Source of the DNA: Pseudaminobacter salicylatoxidans
GTDB lineage: Bacteria > Pseudomonadota > Alphaproteobacteria > Rhizobiales > Rhizobiaceae
Length of the DNA stretch: 64,000 bases
NCBI RefSeq assembly: GCF_003148475.1
Contig: NZ_QGGG01000003.1
Location: 124,001 to 188,000 of the forward strand
Reading direction: 5' to 3'
Under the pieces are notes generated by a model that was not told the origin of the DNA, ran no database searches, and saw nothing but the letters and a program-made list of their open reading frames with translations. This document shows positions 54,301 through 62,376 of this stretch, one piece after another; within the stretch, counting starts at the first letter, position 1, and every line of letters begins with the position of its first letter. A program made the translations under genes and the position numbers.

Positions 54301-55263
54301 GCCATAGGCGGAGCCGTTGCCCGACCAGGACACCAGCATCGCGCTCTCACGCGTAATGCCGGAGGCGACCCACTCGCTCGACAGGCCTGCCGTGCTGCGA
54401 TGGGTCACCCCCGGCCGGATGCGGCATTCGCCGGCGCGCAGATCGTTGCCGAACCAGGTCGCGACAACGGCAACATGCTCCAGGTTCGGGCACAGCATCT
54501 GCAACTCATCCAGCGAAGCCGCAATATCGGTTGCGCCGTGAAGCATGTGGCGGTTTTCGGCGCCCGTCTCGCCGGGGCGCTTCTGCCGCTTCACCAGTTC
54601 CGGCGCGAGGCCATATTCGGTCGCGCCGGGAATGAGGCAGACCGCCCGAACCTGCTTCGTCAGTTCGCCGACCGGTCGCAACACCTCGAACTGGAATTGC
54701 GGGATGCGGTTGCCGAACTCGGTGAGCGGAAAGCGGTCGATGACGACATAGGCCACGCCGCGATAGGCGGGAGCGTTGCCGCCTCCCTGCCTTGCGGAAA
54801 TCAGCGGGTCCACCGACTGGCTTTCAGTGCCGCGATAGACGCGCATCTCATAGTCATTGCGGTCGATTTCGCGCCCATCCGCCCAGACGCGGCGGATGCC
54901 GGCGATCTCGCCTTCGCACAGGGCAAAGGCGGCATTGGCGAAATAGGAATATTCGGTCACGCGCGGGCCACCCTTGGAGCCCTGCCGCGTGGTCGTCTTC
55001 TGCTCCTCGAAGCGCGTGGCCCAGATAAGCGTGGCACCCAGCCGCGCCGTTCCGTAGACCCGTGGCAACGATGCCCCCTCCTCGGCGGTAAACGGGCGCG
55101 CACCCGTCAACCTCGGCCCTTCGATGCGGCGTGTGCTGTCGATCAGCGCCCTGTCCACGACGTAGCCGGCCAGCGCGCCGGCGGCCGAGCCAATGGCGCC
55201 GCCGACAGGGCCGAGCATGCCGCCAAGCATCGCGCCGGCAGCTTGCAGCAGAATGGTTGCCAT
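51367..55263 (-). CDS. GTA long tail-tip protein (host recognition, TIM-barrel-like)
   Basis: This is the largest gene, 1298 residues, and matches the last structural gene of the Rhodobacter GTA (orfg15). A Gly/Ala-rich N-terminus (AAGAMLGGMLGPVGGAIGSA) is followed by the phage-tail domain (RVYGTARLGATLIWATRFEE, RRVWADGREIDRND), a GTA TIM-barrel-like domain around residues 400-720 (GVDAFLVGTELRGLTTLRDH, ITYAADWSEYFGHQ, FTELGCPAVDKGTNQPNVF) and a tail domain with VSFAVPNPSPEITPGTVVRL. It forms the fibre at the tail end that contacts the recipient. GGAGGCC before ATG 55263 fixes the start. Confidence 0.93.
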   Translation of the reverse strand: MATILLQAAGAMLGGMLGPVGGAIGSAAGALAGYVVDRALIDSTRRIEGPRLTGARPFTAEEGASLPRVYGTARLGATLIWATRFEEQKTTTRQGSKGGPRVTEYSYFANAAFALCEGEIAGIRRVWADGREIDRNDYEMRVYRGTESQSVDPLISARQGGGNAPAYRGVAYVVIDRFPLTEFGNRIPQFQFEVLRPVGELTKQVRAVCLIPGATEYGLAPELVKRQKRPGETGAENRHMLHGATDIAASLDELQMLCPNLEHVAVVATWFGNDLRAGECRIRPGVTHRSTAGLSSEWVASGITRESAMLVSWSGNGSAYGGTPSDASIIAAIREIRARGLKATLYPFIMMDVPADNTLPDPYGNARQARYPWRGRITCNPAPSRPGTADRTAAARAQVAGFLGTATSGQFSATSNTIRFHGTADDWGYRRFLLHFAHLAVAAGGVDAFLVGTELRGLTTLRDHNDAFPFVEALCALAGDVRAVLGSAAAITYAADWSEYFGHQPADGSGNVHFHLDALWAHPAITAIGIDNYMPLSDWRDADYVAPNPDGFRGPYDPAGLRKAIGGGEGFDWYYPSDQARLRRERTPITDGAHGKPWVYRYKDLVSWWSNRHYDRIGGLEAKTSTAWVPGSKPIWFTELGCPAVDKGTNQPNVFPDPKSAENAVPYFSNGGRSDLAQQRFLEAHAGYWKPGGIGFNETNNPVAAAYGGRMVDSSRIYLWAWDARPFPAFPLHKNVWSDGDNWSRGHWLNGRIDNPSVEALVDQILKDHGLPPANAVNADGTVQGYVISDLCSAREALEPVVELFDLAVQEEAGGLVFRSNSAQAASVIELDELVVEDRGPTMETVRAPDHQLPVEGILAFRDPLIEYQTASVRSLRLGAGGSRQHVISFPGVLEASEAQALLDDWMRRIWSARETVSFAVPNPSPEITPGTVVRLPRQDGANFIVTEIEDGLVRKVSARQVARSAPATWHPQEIVPPVPPAVEVGQPYLQLLDLPVGPNGGEAQDQFRVAVWQKPWRSQLLFVSPEQTGFAQRGAISRPARMGRLLEPLGAGFEGRIDRKASLIVELFDAEASSVSRLQLLNGANAAAVRAHNGVWEVLQFQTAEEIAPDTWRLTDLLRGQLGTADAMETGAMTGADFVVLDDAVQPAGLLPSEIGRTLNWRVGPIGADFSDERFAAISAAGGLRALLPLAPVHLNAKRAANGDVSLNWIRRGRLNADDWAPEDVPLGEEREEYRIDIALPDGTPLRSVVVSEPRWIYPAVSIVGDLASATAFDVTVRQFSTAVGWGLPVSRHFPLQ

Positions 55264-55279
55264 CGTGGCCTCCGGGAAA

Positions 55280-55717
55280 TCAGATGGGTTTGTCTGGGAA
55301 TGCGAACATGCCGGCGATGCGGCTCCGCCATTGCGGCACAAGCGCCGAGATCACCACGGCACTGCCCTGATAGGCATGGATGAACCTGTCATCGGCGACC
55401 ATGATTGCGGCATGCTTGGCCGGCAGATGCGCACGCCAGCGAAACAGCACGAGATCACCGGCTCCAGGCCCCTCCCGCTTTTCGACGCAATGCCGCCGCG
55501 CCGCAGCCAGCAACCTGTCCTGCCCACCCGCCTCGGCCCAGTCCGGCGCGTAAGGCCCCGGCTTCTCAGGCCCGCGGCCGTAGACCGCCTGCCACACGCC
55601 CAGCACAAGGCCAAGACAATCGCAGCCCACCCCCTTGCGCATACCCTGATGCCGGTAGGGCGTGCCGAGCCAGCCCGTCGCCTCCGCCACGATCATTTCC
55701 GGGATGGAGCGACTCAT
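55280..55717 (-). CDS. GTA NlpC/P60 cell-wall peptidase
   Basis: The 145-residue protein is a small NlpC/P60 domain: catalytic Cys in GVGCDCLGLVLGVWQAVYG and His in LPAKHAAIMVADDRFIHAY. It is orfg14 of the Rhodobacter scheme and probably cuts recipient peptidoglycan so that DNA can enter. The start overlaps the hub-protein stop by 4 bases (ATGA). Confidence 0.92.
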   Translation of the reverse strand: MSRSIPEMIVAEATGWLGTPYRHQGMRKGVGCDCLGLVLGVWQAVYGRGPEKPGPYAPDWAEAGGQDRLLAAARRHCVEKREGPGAGDLVLFRWRAHLPAKHAAIMVADDRFIHAYQGSAVVISALVPQWRSRIAGMFAFPDKPI

Positions 55718-56601
55718 GGAACCACAGGGCCACCGTCGAAGCGGCCTCCCTCCGTGACATAGCCGTAGGCGGCATCATTGCCAGGCAGATGCGGGAAGCC
55801 GCGGAAATTCATCGCATTCGAGAATTTCGACTTGCAGGTGGCAAAACTCCTGTCACAGCCGGCGGTGATGGAAAATGCATCTCCCGGTTCGATTTTCGGA
55901 CCCGGCTGCTGAAGGGTCAGTACGACCCCGCGCATGTCCTTTCGGTGATCGACCACTCGGTTCTTGCGGCCGGCGCCGCCGCCCGAGGTCCAGACAAGCA
56001 CTCCATGAGAAAACCAACCCGGCTCGAAGGCATCAAGACCTGAGACCACTATGGTGTCTCTTTCCTCGCTCGCCGACGCCATGCCCGTTGCGGCATAGGC
56101 GGAACCGGCAAGCGCGAAGCCGCAGCGCACATCGCCCAGTTCCGCATCGCAGGCGCGCGCGACATAGCGTCCGTTCGGCTGATCCAGCGCATGTACGAGG
56201 CTTTCCAGCTCCGCAACGAAGCGGCCGTCACTGCGCGTGATCTTGCCGATCGTGGCGGTACGCAGCCGCGCGAACTGCTCCGGCTTGCGCCAATTCACCA
56301 GCAGCGTTTCCACTTTCGCGCCGTCATAGAGGCCAGCGGCGATGTCCTCGTCGCTGATATTTGCCGCAGACAGCGCGCCTTCGACATCGACCGTATCGAC
56401 GGCAAGGCCCAGCGTGTCGCGCGCCTCGCTGGCGCTGAAGCCGGTTTCGGGTTCGAAGCGGGTGCCATCGACCGTCAACAGCCAGTCATGGTCGGTATAG
56501 CCGGTCACGATGCCATCCGTCCGCGTCAGCCGCCAGCAATGGCAAACGGTCGTGACGTCGCGGCCCAAATGATCGGCGAAGGCAGGCGGATAGATGCTCA
56601 A
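55714..56601 (-). CDS. GTA tail hub protein (DUF2163)
   Basis: The 295-residue protein belongs to the DUF2163 family, orfg13 of the Rhodobacter GTA. The C-terminal half has four conserved Cys: ACDAELGDVRCGF and AGCDRSFATCKSKFSNAM, ending RGFPHLPGND. In the Rhodobacter GTA structure the hub is reported to carry an iron-sulfur cluster, and these Cys are the natural ligands (family knowledge). It overlaps the distal tail gene by 4 bases. Confidence 0.92.
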   Translation of the reverse strand: MSIYPPAFADHLGRDVTTVCHCWRLTRTDGIVTGYTDHDWLLTVDGTRFEPETGFSASEARDTLGLAVDTVDVEGALSAANISDEDIAAGLYDGAKVETLLVNWRKPEQFARLRTATIGKITRSDGRFVAELESLVHALDQPNGRYVARACDAELGDVRCGFALAGSAYAATGMASASEERDTIVVSGLDAFEPGWFSHGVLVWTSGGGAGRKNRVVDHRKDMRGVVLTLQQPGPKIEPGDAFSITAGCDRSFATCKSKFSNAMNFRGFPHLPGNDAAYGYVTEGGRFDGGPVVP

Positions 56602-57239
56602 AGCTGCACCTCGACCAACGGGATCGACGGAATCTGCCCTGCCTTGAACGCTGTCAGGCTCATCGACATGCGCTCCGTGTCGAAGCGAACCGGCACGTCG
56701 AATTCGAAACCGGCAGTGACGGCCGCCTCGGTCGCAGGCGCCTGCTGCAATACGATCTCTCCGGTCGCATCGTCGAAGGTGAAGTCGCCGGCATCAAGCT
56801 CCGCCGCATCGACCGCAACCTGCAGAGACGAAAGAACCGGCTTCCAGATCAGTCGCAGATAGGCGTCCTGCCCGGTACCGTAGCTCTTCACCAGCTTGAA
56901 GCGTCTGGCCGTTCCGTCACCGACCCCCAGCAATTGATCGGTGGGCGAAGGGATTGCCTGCGGACGGCACGACTTCATGTCGAACGGATCGCGAAAACGG
57001 AACGCATGCAGGGATCCTCGCCGCGCCTCGAAGAAGACGAGCACATCGTGCAGTTCTTCCAGAGACTTCACGCCGGTGCCGGCATCATAGACATGCCGTG
57101 ACTGGGAAAACCGCGCATTGCGCTTTTCCCGACCCGATGTCAGCGAAACGATCTCGTTGCGCCGTTCGGGTCCACCGGTCGCGCCGAAGGACACGGCGAG
57201 CGGAAAGCGCACGTCGTGAAAACTGGAAAGCTCTGACAT
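56598..57239 (-). CDS. GTA distal tail protein (DUF2460)
   Basis: The 213-residue protein is the orfg12 type: SFHDVRFPLAVSFGATGGPE opens it, then RFSQSRHVYDAGTGVKSLEE and FEARRGSLHAFRFRDPFDMK, and the end VPVRFDTERMSMSLTAFKAG. It forms the ring joining the tail tube to the baseplate. ATG 57239 has GAGGTG upstream; the longer TTG start does not. It overlaps the hub gene start. Confidence 0.92.
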   Translation of the reverse strand: MSELSSFHDVRFPLAVSFGATGGPERRNEIVSLTSGREKRNARFSQSRHVYDAGTGVKSLEELHDVLVFFEARRGSLHAFRFRDPFDMKSCRPQAIPSPTDQLLGVGDGTARRFKLVKSYGTGQDAYLRLIWKPVLSSLQVAVDAAELDAGDFTFDDATGEIVLQQAPATEAAVTAGFEFDVPVRFDTERMSMSLTAFKAGQIPSIPLVEVQL

Positions 57240-57247
57240 TCGCCACC

Positions 57248-57823
57248 TCAAAAGGTTCGGCTGCCGCGCGACACGGCGCGCGCCAGCATGCCGGTGATCT
57301 GCGCCTCGAATTTGCGGAACGATGCTGCGTCGGTCGCGGTGACATTGAAGACGACATTCACCGGGGTTCCCCCACCGGTAGCGGCCACGCCCAGCCGGCC
57401 ATCCGGCGCGCGCTGCAGGGGCATGATCGCCTCTGGCCCCGCCTCGCCCATCAGCCCGAAACTGGCCCCTATGGGAAAATAGCTCGGCGCCGACACCACG
57501 CCGCCGCTCGCAAAGGGCACGACATGCCCAGGCACGCCTCCATTGGCGAAGGGCAGCGCGCCCGCCAATCCGCCGAACAGGTTTGAAAGCAGCGAGCCAG
57601 CCAGCGATTGCAGCGGCTTCAGCCCCTGCTCCAGCGCCATGCCGGCAAGATTGAGCCCGATCCGGCGCAGGACGTCGTCCAGTTCGCGCCCGCTCAGCGC
57701 GGCCCCCTTTAGTGCGCCGGTGAGCTGCGTGCCAAAACGGTCCGACAGCTTCTCGAGATTTTCGAGTGCCGCCTGAAACGGCGCGGTATCGGCGTTGATC
57801 GAGACGGTCACGTCTTCAACCAT
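57248..57823 (-). CDS. GTA short tape-measure protein
   Basis: The 191-residue protein is very short for a tape measure. It has an amphipathic helical N-terminus (AALENLEKLSDRFGTQLTGA) and Gly-rich turns in FANGGVPGHVVPFASGGVVS and GEAGPEAIMPLQRAPDGRLG, which match phage tape-measure C-termini. This is orfg11. Its length fits the short tails of GTA particles. Its 5' end overlaps the upstream chaperone gene by 16 bases. Confidence 0.88.
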   Translation of the reverse strand: MVEDVTVSINADTAPFQAALENLEKLSDRFGTQLTGALKGAALSGRELDDVLRRIGLNLAGMALEQGLKPLQSLAGSLLSNLFGGLAGALPFANGGVPGHVVPFASGGVVSAPSYFPIGASFGLMGEAGPEAIMPLQRAPDGRLGVAATGGGTPVNVVFNVTATDAASFRKFEAQITGMLARAVSRGSRTF

Positions 57824-58050
57824 GCGTTCTCCTCATTGTGTGGGATGTCTGGAAAGGCGCGCATCAGCGCGGCAAGGTCCGCGCGCCGTGGCGCTTCATC
57901 GCCGTTGCGCGTAAAGACGCTCATGGCGCGCTCGAACTCGCGCGGCGTCATGGCCCAGAAGGTTTCGGGCGAAAGCCGCAGCAGGCCGAACCCCATCGCC
58001 ATGACATGGTCCCAGGGGAATTCGCGCGCCGTGCCTGCTCCGGCATTCAA
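57808..58050 (-). CDS. GTA tail assembly chaperone-like protein (orfg10.1 type)
   Basis: The 80-residue protein contains GFGLLRLSPETFWAMTPREF ERAMSVF and ends HNEENAWLKT. This LxxSPxxFWAMTPREFxxA signature defines the rcc01693-like tail chaperone family, seen downstream of gp10 in GTA and phage clusters. Such proteins coat the tape measure before tail assembly. It overlaps gp10 by 4 bases and the tape measure by 16. Confidence 0.88.
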   Translation of the reverse strand: MNAGAGTAREFPWDHVMAMGFGLLRLSPETFWAMTPREFERAMSVFTRNGDEAPRRADLAALMRAFPDIPHNEENAWLKT

Positions 58051-58379
58051 GGGTTTGTGGTGGCGCCTGCCGCTCCGAATGTCGCGGTCAGAAGTTCCGC
58101 CACAATCGCGGCAAAGCCGGCAACGCCCCCGGCAGTTTGCAACTTGCCGACCTCATGGTCGGCGATGTCGTGGCCCCCGCCGCGCAGACCAGCCGCGACG
58201 ATGCGGATGATGTCGAGCGCCGAAAGCCGCCCGCGCGAAAAGCGCTCGACGAGTGCCCCGAGATCGTCGGCCGCATAGGTTGCTTCCAACTCCGCAAGCG
58301 CGCCCAGCGTCAAACAAAGCCGATAGGTCTTGCCGTCGAGTTCCACGTCGACCTCGCCGCGCCGCCGGTTTGCCGTCAT
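58047..58379 (-). CDS. GTA gp10 family protein
   Basis: The 110-residue protein starts MTANRRRGEVDVELDGKTYR and has LCLTLGALAELEATYAADDL and FSRGRLSALDIIRIVAAGLR, matching the GTA_gp10 family. The family belongs to tail tube chaperones with the downstream orfg10.1. It overlaps the tail tube gene by 4 bases. Confidence 0.88.
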   Translation of the reverse strand: MTANRRRGEVDVELDGKTYRLCLTLGALAELEATYAADDLGALVERFSRGRLSALDIIRIVAAGLRGGGHDIADHEVGKLQTAGGVAGFAAIVAELLTATFGAAGATTNP

Positions 58380-58792
58380 GGCATCACCGTGAAGCTGACC
58401 GGACCGGCGGATTCGAGCGCCATCTCGAACGTCACCTCGCCGTCATGCGCGCCGGTATATTCGAGCGAGGTGATCTGGAAGGCACCTTCCACGACACCGA
58501 AATCCGGCACCGCGAGTTGCCATTTCGAAATATCACCGGCGAAGAAGCGGGCGCGTATCTCGGCATCAGACTGCTGGTCCCTGAAGATGCCCGAGCCGCT
58601 GATCGAGGCGCGCTGAACGCCGCTGCCGGCCAGCAATTCGCGCCAGCGGCCGACGGAATCGGCATCCGTCACGTCCACCGTCTGGCTGTTGAAGGCGATG
58701 CGCTTGGAGCGCAGTCCCGCAACCGTGATGAAATCGCCCAGGCCCGTGGAATCGAGCTTGAGCAGAAGGTCCTTGCCCTTCTGTGCGACCAT
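58376..58792 (-). CDS. GTA major tail tube protein
   Basis: The 138-residue protein matches the TP901-1 major tail family: GKDLLLKLDSTGLGDFITVA, then SQTVDVTDADSVGRWRELLA and SLEYTGAHDGEVTFEMALES. Many copies stack into the tail tube (orfg9). Fifty-seven non-coding bases separate it from the tail terminator gene, the largest internal gap after that before the capsid. Confidence 0.9.
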   Translation of the reverse strand: MVAQKGKDLLLKLDSTGLGDFITVAGLRSKRIAFNSQTVDVTDADSVGRWRELLAGSGVQRASISGSGIFRDQQSDAEIRARFFAGDISKWQLAVPDFGVVEGAFQITSLEYTGAHDGEVTFEMALESAGPVSFTVMP

Positions 58793-58849
58793 GACAGGTC
58801 TCCCGAATTGTATTGATGTGGACGACGCGATCGCGCGCAGGCCTGAAGT

Positions 58850-59260
58850 TCAGGCCAGGTCTTCGATTACCGCGCGATAGCGAAGCAGGCCGTGGTGAAC
58901 CGAAAGGTCCTCGTCATATCTGGTTTCGGCAAATTCCAGCCGCATATTCACCAGATGATGGTTGTCGAGCGCCAGCGCGCCGCCGTCGAGGCGCGTCTTG
59001 GCGGCCTCCATGATCTCCAGCGCTTCCTTCCTGCCTCTGGCCTTCGACCAGATGTGGAGAGTGAAAAGATGCTCGCTGCCGTTTTCCGTCCCCGTGCTCC
59101 AGTCATAGACACTGGTGCGCCCGAAGGTCAGATAGGGAAAGGGCTGGTTCGGCGGCGCGCGGTCATAGATCTTCGGCCCGCCGAGCAACCCGACAAGCGC
59201 GGCGTCGGCCTCGAGCGTGGAGAAGATCGCCTTTTGCAGGTCAGCGGCCGATCCGGTCAT
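58850..59260 (-). CDS. GTA tail terminator protein (DUF3168)
   Basis: The 136-residue DUF3168 protein shows AADLQKAIFSTLEADAALVG, then YDRAPPNQPFPYLTFGRTSV and the typical end LDNHHLVNMRLEFAETRYDE. It caps the tail (orfg8). ATG 59260 with GGGGAAAGG upstream is chosen; a longer frame begins inside the small upstream gene. It overlaps that small gene by 20 bases. Confidence 0.9.
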   Translation of the reverse strand: MTGSAADLQKAIFSTLEADAALVGLLGGPKIYDRAPPNQPFPYLTFGRTSVYDWSTGTENGSEHLFTLHIWSKARGRKEALEIMEAAKTRLDGGALALDNHHLVNMRLEFAETRYDEDLSVHHGLLRYRAVIEDLA

Positions 59261-59426
59261 TGCCTTTCCCCTTCCCGTGCATTTCGGCGTCGACGGTCCT
59301 GTGGCTTTCACGCGGCGCCGAAATGCCGGCACGGTAGCCCTGTTCCGCCTGTTCCGCCAGATCGTGCGCCCGCCAGCGCAAGGCGCGCAGCAGGCCGTCG
59401 AGTGTCACCACGATAGACATCTTCAC
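59241..59426 (-). CDS. small extra gene inside the GTA cluster
   Basis: The 61-residue frame starts MKMSIVVTLDGLLRALRWRA, continues HDLAEQAEQGYRAGISAPRE and ends in a charged stretch. It overlaps the stopper gene by 4 bases (ATGA) and the tail terminator by 20, as real GTA genes do here. It is not in the standard Rhodobacter gene list. It could be an HK97 gp10-related or tail-completion fragment; the N-terminal amphipathic helix fits a protein-contact role. The function is unknown. Confidence 0.65.
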   Translation of the reverse strand: MKMSIVVTLDGLLRALRWRAHDLAEQAEQGYRAGISAPRESHRTVDAEMHGKGKGNDRIGR

Positions 59427-59755
59427 GGTTTGCCCTCCAGCGTGCGGCAGACCAGATAGCGCCCGGTCTCGTCGGGATCGTGAACAGTGACGATGCCGAA
59501 AACCCGCCCCTGCCCCGCAAAGCGCATCCCGCTCGCCACGCCGTCGCGCCAGCGCATGGTGATGCGGTGCGAAACCGCCTGTTGCGCCTGGTCGGCACCC
59601 GCGAGGCTTTGCGCCGAGATCGGCTCGATCATCGCAAAGACGGTCGCGATCTCCGCCCAGTTTTCGACCTGGCCGCCGAGATCGTCGCGCTGGCTGCCGC
59701 TTTGCTGAAGCGACAGTTCGGTGCGCAGCTTTCCCGGATCGATGAATTCCGCCAT
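59423..59755 (-). CDS. GTA stopper / head closure protein
   Basis: The 110-residue protein belongs to the head-tail joining (head closure) family, orfg7. Features are FIDPGKLRTELSLQQSGSQR, GGQVENWAEIATVFAMIEPI, HRITMRWRDGVASGMRF and RYLVCRTLEGKP. It seals the portal after DNA packaging. The start ATG at 59755 shares its last base with the adaptor stop (TGATG); a GTG one codon earlier is less likely. Confidence 0.9.
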   Translation of the reverse strand: MAEFIDPGKLRTELSLQQSGSQRDDLGGQVENWAEIATVFAMIEPISAQSLAGADQAQQAVSHRITMRWRDGVASGMRFAGQGRVFGIVTVHDPDETGRYLVCRTLEGKP

Positions 59756-60324
59756 CACAGCCTCCGGTCGCGATAGCCGGCGATCAGGCGGTCATAGCCC
59801 GCCGGGTAAGAGACCGGCTGGTCGGCCGTACCGTAGGCGGCGCGGAACTCATACCAATGCGCCACCAGCACGGTGACGGCGCGCTTCAGCAAATCCGGCA
59901 CGTCCGTTCCGGCCTCGCCGAAACCGGCGCAAAAATCGATCTCTATACCGTTCATCGCCCGCAACGGTCCCGGCCGCCTTTCGATGTGCAGGCGTGCCGG
60001 CCGCGACAGCGTGTCGAGCTGATAGTCGGCGGGGCCGAGCACGGAGGCTTCACCCCTGTCGCCGAATATCGTCGCCGAAAGCACCGCGCGCACCGGGTGG
60101 CGCATCAGCGGCACACAGCCATAGTCCGGCCAGCGATCGAAAGCGAGCCGCCAGTTCTGGTTGATCATGGCCACGCCGGTCGTGCGCTCGACATCCTCGC
60201 GCGCGGCCCGGATCAGGCTAGTGAGAAAATCATCCTCGCTGTCATGTGCGATGCGCAGATGGCGCTTTATCTCGTTCAGGCTTACCGGCTCGACGGCAGG
60301 GTCGACCGTTCGCAGAAGCGTCAT
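59755..60324 (-). CDS. GTA head-tail adaptor (gp6-like)
   Basis: The 189-residue protein shows the phage gp6/connector pattern: PVSLNEIKRHLRIAHDSEDD and FLTSLIRAAREDVERTTGVA, then the all-beta middle and DVPDLLKRAVTVLVAHWYEF. It docks under the portal (orfg6). ATG 60324 has GAAGGTAG upstream. The gap to the capsid gene is 124 bases. Confidence 0.9.
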   Translation of the reverse strand: MTLLRTVDPAVEPVSLNEIKRHLRIAHDSEDDFLTSLIRAAREDVERTTGVAMINQNWRLAFDRWPDYGCVPLMRHPVRAVLSATIFGDRGEASVLGPADYQLDTLSRPARLHIERRPGPLRAMNGIEIDFCAGFGEAGTDVPDLLKRAVTVLVAHWYEFRAAYGTADQPVSYPAGYDRLIAGYRDRRL

Positions 60325-60448
60325 GCGACTACCTTCTATGATGGGAGAAAAAAGTGGCGGCCCCGGAGGAGGACGGGCCGGAGCCGCCATCGGCAGCGTG
60401 AAGGCGCAAGGGGTGAGCGCGCGTCACATCAGCCGAAACGATGCGCCG

Positions 60449-61696
60449 TCAGGCGGCGGCGAACTTCAGCAGCTTGATGGCATCGAAGTCCTGCACGCCG
60501 CCGCCCACGCGTTTGGTGGTGTAGAACAGCACGTAGGGCTTGGCGCTGTACGGATCGCGCAGCACGCGCACGCCGGTGCGGTCGACGACGAGATAGCCGC
60601 GAGCGAAATCGCCGAAGGCGATCGGCGTCGTGCCGGGGGCAGCGTCCGGCATGTCCTCGGCCTCCGCCAGCGGGAAGCCCATCAGCATGGCGCGCTGGCC
60701 GGGCGTCGCGGGTGGCTGCCAGAGATAGTTGCCGTCGGCATCCTTGAGCTTGCGCAAGGTGGCCTGGGTCTTGCGGTTCATCACCCAGTTGGCATTCTGG
60801 CGGTAGCCCGCCTTCAGCGCATAGACCGTGTCGATAAGCACGTCCGAGGCATCCGCATCCGGAAGCTCGCCGTCCACGCCGGTGAAGGTGCAGCCAATCT
60901 TGCCCCAGGCCCAGCTCGACTCGGCGATCTGGTCGTAGTCCAGGAAGCCGCGCGGCTTGTTGACGCCGTCGCCCTTGATGAAGGCGGCCCCCTCCTGCTC
61001 GGCGAAGGCCGCTTCCACCTCGCTCGAAATCCACTCATCGAGATCGACGACGCTGTCTTCGAGCAGCGAGGCGGTGGCCGCCGGCATGGCATAGAGCTCC
61101 ATGGTCGGGAACTGCAGTTCGGCCAGCGTCGAGGCCGCCGTTTCCGGGCGCGCGGTGGTCTCGCCGACCCAGCCGACAGCCGGGCCGCTGATCGAGAACG
61201 GCTTTTTCAGCACCGCACCGGACACCTGCCGCACCGAGGCGATGGAGCGGACCGGCGACAATGCGGCCAGCCGCTTGCCGATTTCGCCCTCGGTTTCGTC
61301 CGGCACCAGATAGCCGCCATCCTGACCGGAGCCGTAGGACATGGCCTTGGCGTCAAGCGAGCGCAGATGGCGGTCGTCACCGCTGCGCATATAGGCCTCG
61401 AAGGCTGCCTTGTGTTCGGTGCGTACGATATTCACGCCGTCGCGAACGAGGGCCGGGCGCGCCTTCTTCAGCGCGAGATTGTCAAGTACGCGCTTCTGTT
61501 CGTCGAGCGCGCGCGAGATGCGATCCACCTTTTCGGTGACGAGGACGTCGGCGCTGCGCTTTTCCAGGTCCGCCAGCCGCTCGTCATTGCTGTCCTTGAA
61601 CGCCTCGAAGGTGGTCATGAACTCGCCGAACGCATCGGAAAGGTCGAACTCTCCGGCCGACTTGGTTTCGAGGCCATCGATATTGGCTTCAATCAT
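60449..61696 (-). CDS. GTA major capsid protein (HK97 fold)
   Basis: The 415-residue protein is an HK97-type capsid. Residues 1-115 form a coiled-coil delta/scaffold region (DLSDAFGEFMTTFEAFKDSN, EKVDRISRALDEQKRVLDNL) that the protease removes, then the E-loop and A/P domains follow (GGYLVPDETEGEIGKRLAAL, PAATASLLEDSVVDLDEWIS, SEVEAAFAEQEGAAFIKGDG, VMNRKTQATLRKLKDADGNY). About 145 copies form a GTA head. The start overlaps the protease stop by 4 bases. Confidence 0.95.
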   Translation of the reverse strand: MIEANIDGLETKSAGEFDLSDAFGEFMTTFEAFKDSNDERLADLEKRSADVLVTEKVDRISRALDEQKRVLDNLALKKARPALVRDGVNIVRTEHKAAFEAYMRSGDDRHLRSLDAKAMSYGSGQDGGYLVPDETEGEIGKRLAALSPVRSIASVRQVSGAVLKKPFSISGPAVGWVGETTARPETAASTLAELQFPTMELYAMPAATASLLEDSVVDLDEWISSEVEAAFAEQEGAAFIKGDGVNKPRGFLDYDQIAESSWAWGKIGCTFTGVDGELPDADASDVLIDTVYALKAGYRQNANWVMNRKTQATLRKLKDADGNYLWQPPATPGQRAMLMGFPLAEAEDMPDAAPGTTPIAFGDFARGYLVVDRTGVRVLRDPYSAKPYVLFYTTKRVGGGVQDFDAIKLLKFAAA

Positions 61697-62376
61697 GTAA
61701 GGGACTTCCTTGTTTCGTTGATTATGCGTGTGGCCTGCCGGATCGTTTCCAGCAGCGCCGCTTCCGGTCCCGCGGCGGCGTCCCGCCCGCCCACGAGACT
61801 TGCGAAACCCTTGGAGATGACCCTGCGGGCCTCGCTTCGCGTCAGCCCGGCATCCCGCCTGAGCCAACTTTCGAATTCGCGTATGGTCGGCAACCGCCGC
61901 CCCTTCACCGTCTCGACGCGAGCCTCGGGCAGCATCGGGAAGGTCACGATGGAGATTTCCCAGAGGTCGGCCTCCAGTATGCGGCGCACGCCGCTCGCCG
62001 CGTCGCGCCTGGTGCGCACGGCATGAAAGCCGATGGACAGGCCGTCGAGTGCGCCGCCGCGCATCAGGTTCAGCACGTCGCGGGCACGGCCGACATCCTT
62101 GGCCAGCCGTCCGCGCACGAACAGGCCACGCGCATCCTCACGGATTTCCGTCCAGGCGCCGATCGGCTCGTTGGGGTCATGCTGGAAGAGCATGCGGATG
62201 CCCGACGCGCCGCGCGCCTTCAGCGACCGTGCGAACGCGCCGCGCTCGACCACGTCCTTGCCGAGATCGACCTTGCCGAACAGGCTGGCATAGCCGGAAA
62301 AGGTGCCGTCCGGCTCCACGTCGCCCAGCACGAGATCGACATATTTGCGTTCGCATGACATGGCGTCAGCGCCCAT
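61693..62376 (-). CDS. GTA prohead protease (HK97 family)
   Basis: The 227-residue protein has the herpesvirus/HK97 prohead protease core: LGDVEPDGTFSGYASLFGKV, MLFQHDPNEPIGAWTEIRED with the catalytic His, GGALDGLSIGFHAVRTRRDA and ILEADLWEISIVTFPMLPEA with catalytic Ser. It trims the capsid scaffold. ATG 62376 follows GGGAG by 7 bases; 62361 (MSCERKYVDL) is also possible. The 5' end overlaps the DUF6107 gene. Confidence 0.92.
   Translation of the reverse strand: MGADAMSCERKYVDLVLGDVEPDGTFSGYASLFGKVDLGKDVVERGAFARSLKARGASGIRMLFQHDPNEPIGAWTEIREDARGLFVRGRLAKDVGRARDVLNLMRGGALDGLSIGFHAVRTRRDAASGVRRILEADLWEISIVTFPMLPEARVETVKGRRLPTIREFESWLRRDAGLTRSEARRVISKGFASLVGGRDAAAGPEAALLETIRQATRIINETRKSLT

Noticed and set aside
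60161-62026. Plus-strand frame of about 620 codons opposite the capsid and protease genes
   Set aside because: HK97 capsid and protease on the minus strand explain the region; GC-driven shadow.
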